Shown piece by piece: positions 27,921 through 35,500 of a stretch of DNA of 64,000 nucleotides; position 1 is the first letter of the stretch, and every line of letters begins with the position of its first letter. The DNA is from Vibrio tapetis subsp. quintayensis (GTDB taxonomy: Bacteria; Pseudomonadota; Gammaproteobacteria; Enterobacterales; Vibrionaceae). A program made the position numbers and the translations under genes. The notes under the pieces are model-generated. The model had not been told where the DNA came from, made no database searches, and saw nothing but the letters and a program-made list of their open reading frames with translations. The stretch spans positions 372,001 through 436,000 of the forward strand of contig NZ_JAUFQV010000026.1 of the NCBI RefSeq assembly GCF_030409945.1, given 5' to 3'.

Positions 27921-29249
27921 TTAGTATTCCACCTTTTGGTTCCATTGCTTAGGGATGTCGACTCTAAGTGCGTCTAACAACGTTCCAGTAGACGTTAAGA
28001 TTCGGTACTTAGCGTATTGCTGCGCATAGTGTGCTTCTACATAGCCTTTTCGAGATTCGAACAATTCGTTTTCTGTGTTGAGTAAATCTAGAAGTGTTCG
28101 TTTACCTATTCGATATTGTTTCTCGTAGGCAATAACTGTGTCTGATGCAGCATCGACATGTTGGGATAAGAATATTTTTTGCTGAGAGGTTAAATCTAAT
28201 GCACTCCAAGCCAGCTTTAGTCCTTCATCAACATTGCGAAAAGCTCTTTCTCTAAGATCTTTCGCCTTATTGATTTGATATGCATTCTTATCGATAGTGG
28301 CTGAATCACTTCCGCCGTTATAGAGGTTGTATCGAAGGCGTAACATTGCAGACAATTCATTACTGCTGCCCTCAATGCCTCCCGCATCATCTCGCCAGTT
28401 TTGCGCTGCTTCGAATGAAATGGCTGGGAAATTATTGCCTTTAGATTGCTGATATTGAAAATTTGCCGACTCTACGTCAGCTTGAGCTATCTTAATTACA
28501 GGGTGACTCTCATGCGCGAGTATGAGCGCTTGTTTTAAGTCCGTTGGAACAAAGTTCTGATCAACTTTAGGGAATACTAATGATATAGGGTGTTGCCCAA
28601 CTAAACGTATGTACATTGTTTCAGCATCACGTAAATTATTCTGTGCCGCCAAGACATTACTATTTGCTTTCGCTAAACGTGCTTTTACTTGTGTTAAGTC
28701 CGCGGTTGAGCCAATCCCTGACTCTGTTCGTTTCTTTATATCTTTGTAGATCTTCTTATGAGTACTTAGGTTGCTTTCTGACAATGCTAAGACTTCCGTT
28801 GACTTTAATATCTCCAAGTATATTTGAGTGACTTCTAATGAAGTGTTTTGTGCAGTAGTTAATAGTTGATAACGTACAGATTCTGCATCGGCAGAGGTGC
28901 GATTAATATCATTTAATGTTTTTGAACCATCCCAAATTAACTGAGATAAGGTAAGTGACGCATCTTTTCTTGTTAAATTGGTGGACTCTCGTGACGTCGA
29001 ATCAGCAGGATTAATGTGCTCATAACCAACGCCAGCATCTAAATTGATGTCGGGCTTATATGCACCAGAAGATATGTCTATCGTATGTTTAGAGCTCATG
29101 TACTCGTTGAAGGCACTCTTGATTTCCGGGTTGGTTGCCAACGTAATGGATACGGCTTGCTCTAAAGTTTGTGCATTTGTTGTTAGGGAAATCAATGCTC
29201 CACAAAACAATACACTAAGAGAAGTAAACTTCACTGGGTGTCTCCACAT
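27921..29249 (-). CDS. TolC-family outer-membrane secretion channel
   Basis: The protein has 442 residues, a signal peptide ending T-N-A-Q, and two internally related halves with T-L-E-Q-A-V-x-x-T-L-x-x-N-P near the start and repeated long amphipathic helices (A-D-L-T-Q-V-K-A-R-L-A). This is the LapE/AggA-like branch that serves type I secretion of adhesins. Its gene is divergent from the RTX adhesin at 29594, so it is the likely exit channel. The ABC transporter and membrane-fusion components are not in the neighbourhood. Confidence 0.88.
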   Translation of the reverse strand: MWRHPVKFTSLSVLFCGALISLTTNAQTLEQAVSITLATNPEIKSAFNEYMSSKHTIDISSGAYKPDINLDAGVGYEHINPADSTSRESTNLTRKDASLTLSQLIWDGSKTLNDINRTSADAESVRYQLLTTAQNTSLEVTQIYLEILKSTEVLALSESNLSTHKKIYKDIKKRTESGIGSTADLTQVKARLAKANSNVLAAQNNLRDAETMYIRLVGQHPISLVFPKVDQNFVPTDLKQALILAHESHPVIKIAQADVESANFQYQQSKGNNFPAISFEAAQNWRDDAGGIEGSSNELSAMLRLRYNLYNGGSDSATIDKNAYQINKAKDLRERAFRNVDEGLKLAWSALDLTSQQKIFLSQHVDAASDTVIAYEKQYRIGKRTLLDLLNTENELFESRKGYVEAHYAQQYAKYRILTSTGTLLDALRVDIPKQWNQKVEY

Positions 29250-29593
29250 ATAAAATATTTAATTTATTATTAAGCTCCCAGGGCTCTGGGAAATAAATGG
29301 CCTCTAGTTAATTCTTTTTGGGAATTAAGTGGCTGTTTCTTACTAGAACTTAAAATGGTTAATTTCTAATACAGGTCTAATTAGATTTATCGATTCCTTG
29401 TTAAAATAGATTTTTATAAGGAAAATTTAAATGAATTTAAAACATGAAATTTACTTGGCGTAAATGTGCATGTTTTAAGTGGTGGACTTAATGATAAATT
29501 ACGCGCCTTGCGAATAATGATTATTAAATAGACTTTTAAGTATTTTTATTTAGTACATTTTAGTTTTATTTTGATTCTATCGGGGTACAGGTT
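29250..29593. other. divergent promoter region of the adhesin locus
   Basis: This AT-rich region of 344 bases lies between the tolC-type gene and the adhesin. It holds a small hairpin CCCAG-GGCT-CTGGG (29277-29290) and an inverted repeat TTAATTC/GAATTAA (29308-29328). I see no cyclic-di-GMP aptamer of the known GEMM types. Promoters could not be assigned with confidence. Confidence 0.4.
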
Positions 29594-32500
29594 TTGATCG
29601 AAAAAACAGAATTAGCTTCAAAAACAGTTGTTGTTATCGGATTGGATGGAAACATTAAAGTTTTGGAGCAAGGAGAGATTCTGTATCCTGGAGAAGTGAT
29701 CGTTGAGACACTCGTGGATCAAACCTTTGTTGGTGCAAAAATTGTTCAGGATGAGGGTAACGCTGATGACATATCATCTGATATTGCAGCGATTATTGAC
29801 GCATTACAGACTGGAGAAGATCCGACTCAGTTAGGTGATGAATTTGCTTCGGCGGCAGGATCTAATAATGGTGGCTCTAGCTTAACGGCTTCTGGCACCA
29901 TTGAGCGTACTGGTGCTGAAGTGTTGGCAAGTACATTTTTTGAAACGTCAGGTTTTCCAACGACACAGCAGGCTACCTTATTTAATTTATTTCGTGGGGT
30001 AGCATCTGACACTGAAATCGGTGCAACTCCGGCTGTGCTCAAACCAAGTATCAACGGTGGAGATCAAGGTAAGGTCATAGAAGACGAAATCTTGTTAGCT
30101 GGTGGTAAGTTGGACGTAACCGATCGCAATCCAGGTGAAGCTGAATTTACCGAGCAAACTGATGTGGCCGATGGTAATTATGGGTTATTCAGCATCGACA
30201 AAGACGGTAACTGGAGTTACAAGCTCAATAACAACCATAAAGATGTGCAAGAATTAGACTCTGACAGTGCGCCCATCGTTCGTACTATCACCGTCTCCTC
30301 TGCTGATGGCACGACTCACGATGTGACTGTCACGATTATAGGTACTGACGACAAAGCAGTGATCACACCCAATTCGCCAAATGACGATGCCGGCGCAGTG
30401 CAAGAAGACGTAACGCTAACGACTTCAGGCAACTTAAACGTGATTGACCCAGACGCAGGCGAAGCGGTGTTCATCACTCAGACTGATGTGGCGGATGGCA
30501 ACTACGGCTCGTTCAGCATTGATGAAACAGGCGAGTGGAAATACACGCTTAACAACGACCATGCGGATGTTCAAGCGTTAGACGCCGACAGCAAGCCAAT
30601 CGTTCGTACCATTACTGTATCCTCTGCCGATGGCACGACCCATGAAGTGACCGTAACCATCACAGGTACCGACGATAAAGCGGTGATCACACTAAACAGT
30701 CCGGCGGATGATGCAGGTGCAGTGCAAGAAGACGTGACGCTAACGACCTCAGGCAACTTAAACGTGGTTGACCCAGACGCCGGCGAAGCAGTGTTCATCA
30801 CTCAGACTGATGTGGCCGATGGCAACTACGGCTCGTTCACTATCGACGAAACAGGCGAGTGGAAATACACACTTAACAACGACCATGCGGATGTTCAAGC
30901 GCTAGACGCCGACAGCAAGCCAATCGTTCGTACCATCACTGTATCCTCTGCCGATGGCACTACCACGGAAGTGACGGTCACCATCACAGGCAGTGACGAT
31001 CAAGCAGTGATCACACCCAACACCCCGGCGGATGATGCAGGTGCAGTGCAAGAAGACGTGACGCTAACGACATCAGGTAACCTGAACGTGGTTGACCCAG
31101 ACGCAGGCGAAGCCGTGTTTGTTGAGCAAACTAACGTCGCCGATGGCAATTACGGCTCGTTCAGCATCGATGAAACAGGCGAGTGGAAATACACACTCAA
31201 CAACGACCATGCGGATGTTCAAGCGCTAGACGCCGATAGCAAGCCAATCGTTCGTACCATCACTGTAGCTTCGGCTGATGGCACCACTCACGACGTGACG
31301 GTCACCATCACAGGCAGTGACGATAAAGCCATCATCACCCCGAACTCGCCAAATGATGATGCAGGCTCAGTGCAAGAAGATGTGACGCTAACGACATCAG
31401 GTAACCTGAACGTGGTTGACCCAGACGCAGGCGAAGCCGTGTTTGTTGAGCAAACTAACGTCGCCGATGGCAATTACGGCTCGTTCAGCATCGATGAAAC
31501 AGGCGAGTGGAAATACACACTCAACAACGACCATGCCGATGTTCAAGCGCTCGACGCCGACAGCAAGCCGATTGTTCGAACTATCACAGTATTCTCTGCC
31601 GATGGCACCACTCACGACGTGACGGTCACCATCACAGGCAGTGACGATAACGCCATCATCACCCCGAACTCGCCAAATGATGATGCAGGCTCAGTGCAAG
31701 AAGATGTGACGCTAACGACATCAGGTAACCTGAACGTGGTTGACCCAGACGCAGGCGAAGCCGTGTTTGTTGAGCAAACTAACGTCGCCGATGGCAATTA
31801 CGGCTCGTTTAGCATCGATGAAACAGGCGAGTGGAAATACACACTCAACAACGACCATGCGGATGTTCAAGCGCTAGACGCCGACAGCAAGCCAATCATT
31901 CGTACCATTACCGTTGCTTCGGCTGATGGCACGACTCATGACGTGACGGTTACCATTACAGGCAGTGACGATAAAGCGGTCATCACACCAAACAGCCCGG
32001 CGGATGATGCAGGTGCGGTGCAAGAAGATGTCACGTTAACGACTTCTGGTAACCTGAACGTGGTTGATCCAGACGCCGGCGAAGCGGTGTTTGTTGAGCA
32101 AACTAACGTTGTCGATGGTAACTACGGCTCGCTCAGCATTGATGAAACAGGCGAGTGGACATACACGCTTAACAACGATCATGCAGATGTTCAAGCGCTC
32201 GACGCCGACAGTAAGCCAATCGTCCGTACCATTACTGTAGCTTCGGCTGATGGCACCACTCACGACGTGACGGTCACCATCACAGGCACCGACGATAAAG
32301 CGGTCATCACACCAAACAGCCCAGAAGATGATGCAGGCGCAGTGCAAGAAGACGTGACGCTGACCACTTCTGGGAATCTGAACGTGGTCGACCCAGATGC
32401 AGGCGAAGCCGTGTTTGTTGAGCAAACTAACGTCGCCGATGGCAATTACGGCTGGTTTAGCATCGATGAAACAGGCGAGTGGAAATACACGCTTAACAAC

Positions 32501-35500
32501 GACCATGCGGATGTACAAGCACTTGATGCCGACAGTAAGCCAATCGTTCGTACCATCACTGTAGCTTCGGCTGATGGCACGACGCATGAAGTGACCGTAA
32601 CCATCACAGGTAGTGACGATAAAGCGGTGATCACACCAAACACTCCGTCGGATGATGCAGGCGCAGTGCAAGAAGACGTGACGCTAACGGCATCAGGTAA
32701 CCTGAACGTGGTTGACCCAGACGCAGGCGAAGCCGTGTTTGTTGAGCAAACTAACGTCGCCGATGGCAATTTCGGCTCGTTCAGCATCGATGAAACAGGT
32801 GAGTGGACATACACGCTCAACAACGATCATGCCGATGTTCAGGCTCTCGACGCCGACAGCAAGCCGATTGTTCGAACTATTACCGTAGCTTCGGCTGATG
32901 ACACCACTCACGACGTGACGGTCACCATCACAGGCAGTGACGATAAAGCGGTCATCACACCAAACAGTCCGGCGGATGATGCTGGCGCAGTGCAAGAAGA
33001 CGTGACGCTGACCACTTCTGGCACCCTGAATGTGGTTGACCCAGACGCAGGCGAAGCGGTGTTCATCACTCAGACTGATGTGGCGGATGGTAACTACGGC
33101 TCGTTCAGCATTGATGAAACAGGCGAGTGGAAATACACACTCAACAACGACCATGCGGATGTTCAAGCGTTAGACGCTGACAGTAAGCCAATCGTTCGAA
33201 CTATCACAGTATCTTCTGCCGATGGCACTACCCATGAAGTGACGGTCACCATCACAGGTACCGACGACAAAGCGGTCATCACACCACACAGCCCGGCGGA
33301 TGATGCCGGCACAGTACAAGAAGACGTGACGTTAACGACTTCTGGCAACCTGAACGTAATTGACCCTGATGCCGGCGAAGCCGTGTTCGTTGAGCAAACC
33401 AATGTGGCCGATGGCAACTACGGCTCGTTCAGCATTGATGAAACAGGCGAGTGGAAATATACGCTCAATAACGCTCATGCGGATGTTCAAGCACTAGACG
33501 CTGACAGCAAGCCAATCGTTCGAACTATCAGCGTATCCTCTGCCGATGGCACGACGCACGAAGTGACGGTCACCATCACAGGCAGCGACGACAAAGCGGT
33601 GATCACACCAAACAGCCCGACGGATGATGCAGGGGCGGTGCAAGAAGACGTGACGCTCACGACTTCAGGCAACCTGAATGTGGTTGACCCAGACGCAGGC
33701 GAAGCGGTATTCATCACTCAAACCAACGTCGCCGATGGTAACTACGGCTCGTTCAGCATCGACGAAACAGGCGAGTGGAAATATACGCTCAATAACGCTC
33801 ATGCGGATGTTCAAGCACTAGACGCCGACAGCAAGCCAATCGTTCGAACTATCACCGTATCCTCTGCTGATGGTACGACGCACGAAGTGACGGTCACCAT
33901 CACAGGCACTGACGACAAAGCGGTGATCACACCAAACAGCCCGACGGATGATGCAGGGGCGGTGCAAGAAGACGTGACGCTCACGACTTCAGGCAACTTG
34001 AACGTAGTCGACCCAGACGCAGGCGAAGCCGTGTTCGTTGAGCAAACCAATGTGGCCGATGGTAACTACGGCTCGTTCAGCATCGATGAAACAGGCGAGT
34101 GGAAATACACGCTTAACAATGACCATGCGGATGTTCAAGCGCTAGACGCCGACAGCAAGCCGCTCGTTCGTACTATCACCGTCTCCTCTGCCGATGGCAC
34201 GACGCACGAAGTGACGGTCACCATCACAGGCACCGACGACAAAGCGGTGATCACACCAAACAGCCCTACGGATGATGCCGGTGCGGTGCAAGAAGACGTG
34301 ACGCTAACGACATCAGGTAACCTGAACGTGGTTGACCCAGACGCAGGCGAAGCGGTGTTCATCACTCAAACCAACGTCGCTGATGGCAACTACGGCTCGT
34401 TTACTATCGACGAGACAGGCGAGTGGACCTACAAGCTCAACAACGACCATGCCGATGTTCAAGCACTAGACGCCGACAGTAAGCCAATCGTCCGTACCAT
34501 CACTGTATCTTCGGCTGATGGCATTACCCATGACGTGACGGTCACCATCACAGGCAGTGACGATAAAGCGGTGATCACACCAAGCACCCCGGCGGATGAT
34601 GCTGGCGCAGTACAAGAAGACGTGACGCTAACGACTTCTGGCAACCTGAACGTGGTTGATCCAGACGCAGGCGAAGCCGTGTTCGTTGAGCAAACCAACG
34701 TCGCCGATGGCAACTACGGCTCGTTCAGCATTGACGAAACAGGCGAGTGGAAATATACGCTCAATAACGCTCATGCGGATGTTCAGGCGCTAGACGCCGA
34801 CAGCAAGCCAATCGTTCGTACTATCATCGTCTCCTCTGCCGATGGCACGACCCATGAAGTGACGGTCACCATCACAGGCAGCGACGACAAAGCGGTGATC
34901 ACACCAAACAGCCCGACGGATGATGCCGGCGCAGTGCAAGAAGACGTGACGCTCACGACTTCAGGCAACCTGAATGTGGTTGACCCAGACGCAGGCGAAG
35001 CCGTGTTCGTTGAGCAAACCAATGTGGCCGATGGCAACTACGGCTCGTTCAGCATTGACGAAACAGGTGCGTGGAAATATACGCTCAATAACGCTCATGC
35101 GGATGTTCAGGCGCTAGACACCGACAGCAAGCCAATCGTTCGAACTATCACCGTATCCTCTGCCGATGGCACGACGCACGAAGTGAAAGTAACCATTAAG
35201 GGGACGGACGATAAGCCAGAATTCATCAGTGGTGCGAACGACGAAAAAGGACTGAACGCACAGGGTCAAACGGATGCTGATACGTACCGATTCGAAGTGA
35301 ATGAGAACAGTGCTGGTGCAGAAGTTGGCGCAGTAAACGCGTTTGATCATGATAACGGTGACACTCTGTCTTATGTGTTAACCAACCATACCGACCTGTT
35401 TGAAATTGATAGCGTCAGTGGCGTAGTTAGCCTGAAGTCTGGTGTATCGCTCGATCATGAAAGCACGCCTAGCTATCAACTTGATGTAGAAGTCGCCGAT

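Noticed and set aside
29250..29593. Cyclic-di-GMP riboswitch before the adhesin
   Set aside because: None of the conserved GEMM-I or GEMM-II sequence elements could be found.
30353..35212. CRISPR-like array
   Set aside because: The repeat unit is 324 bp, contiguous and in frame, with no spacers; it is a protein repeat.
30571..35350. Many long minus-strand open frames inside the adhesin repeats
   Set aside because: They recur at the 324-bp period with near-identical translations, lack ribosome binding sites and mirror the codon pattern of the sense repeats.
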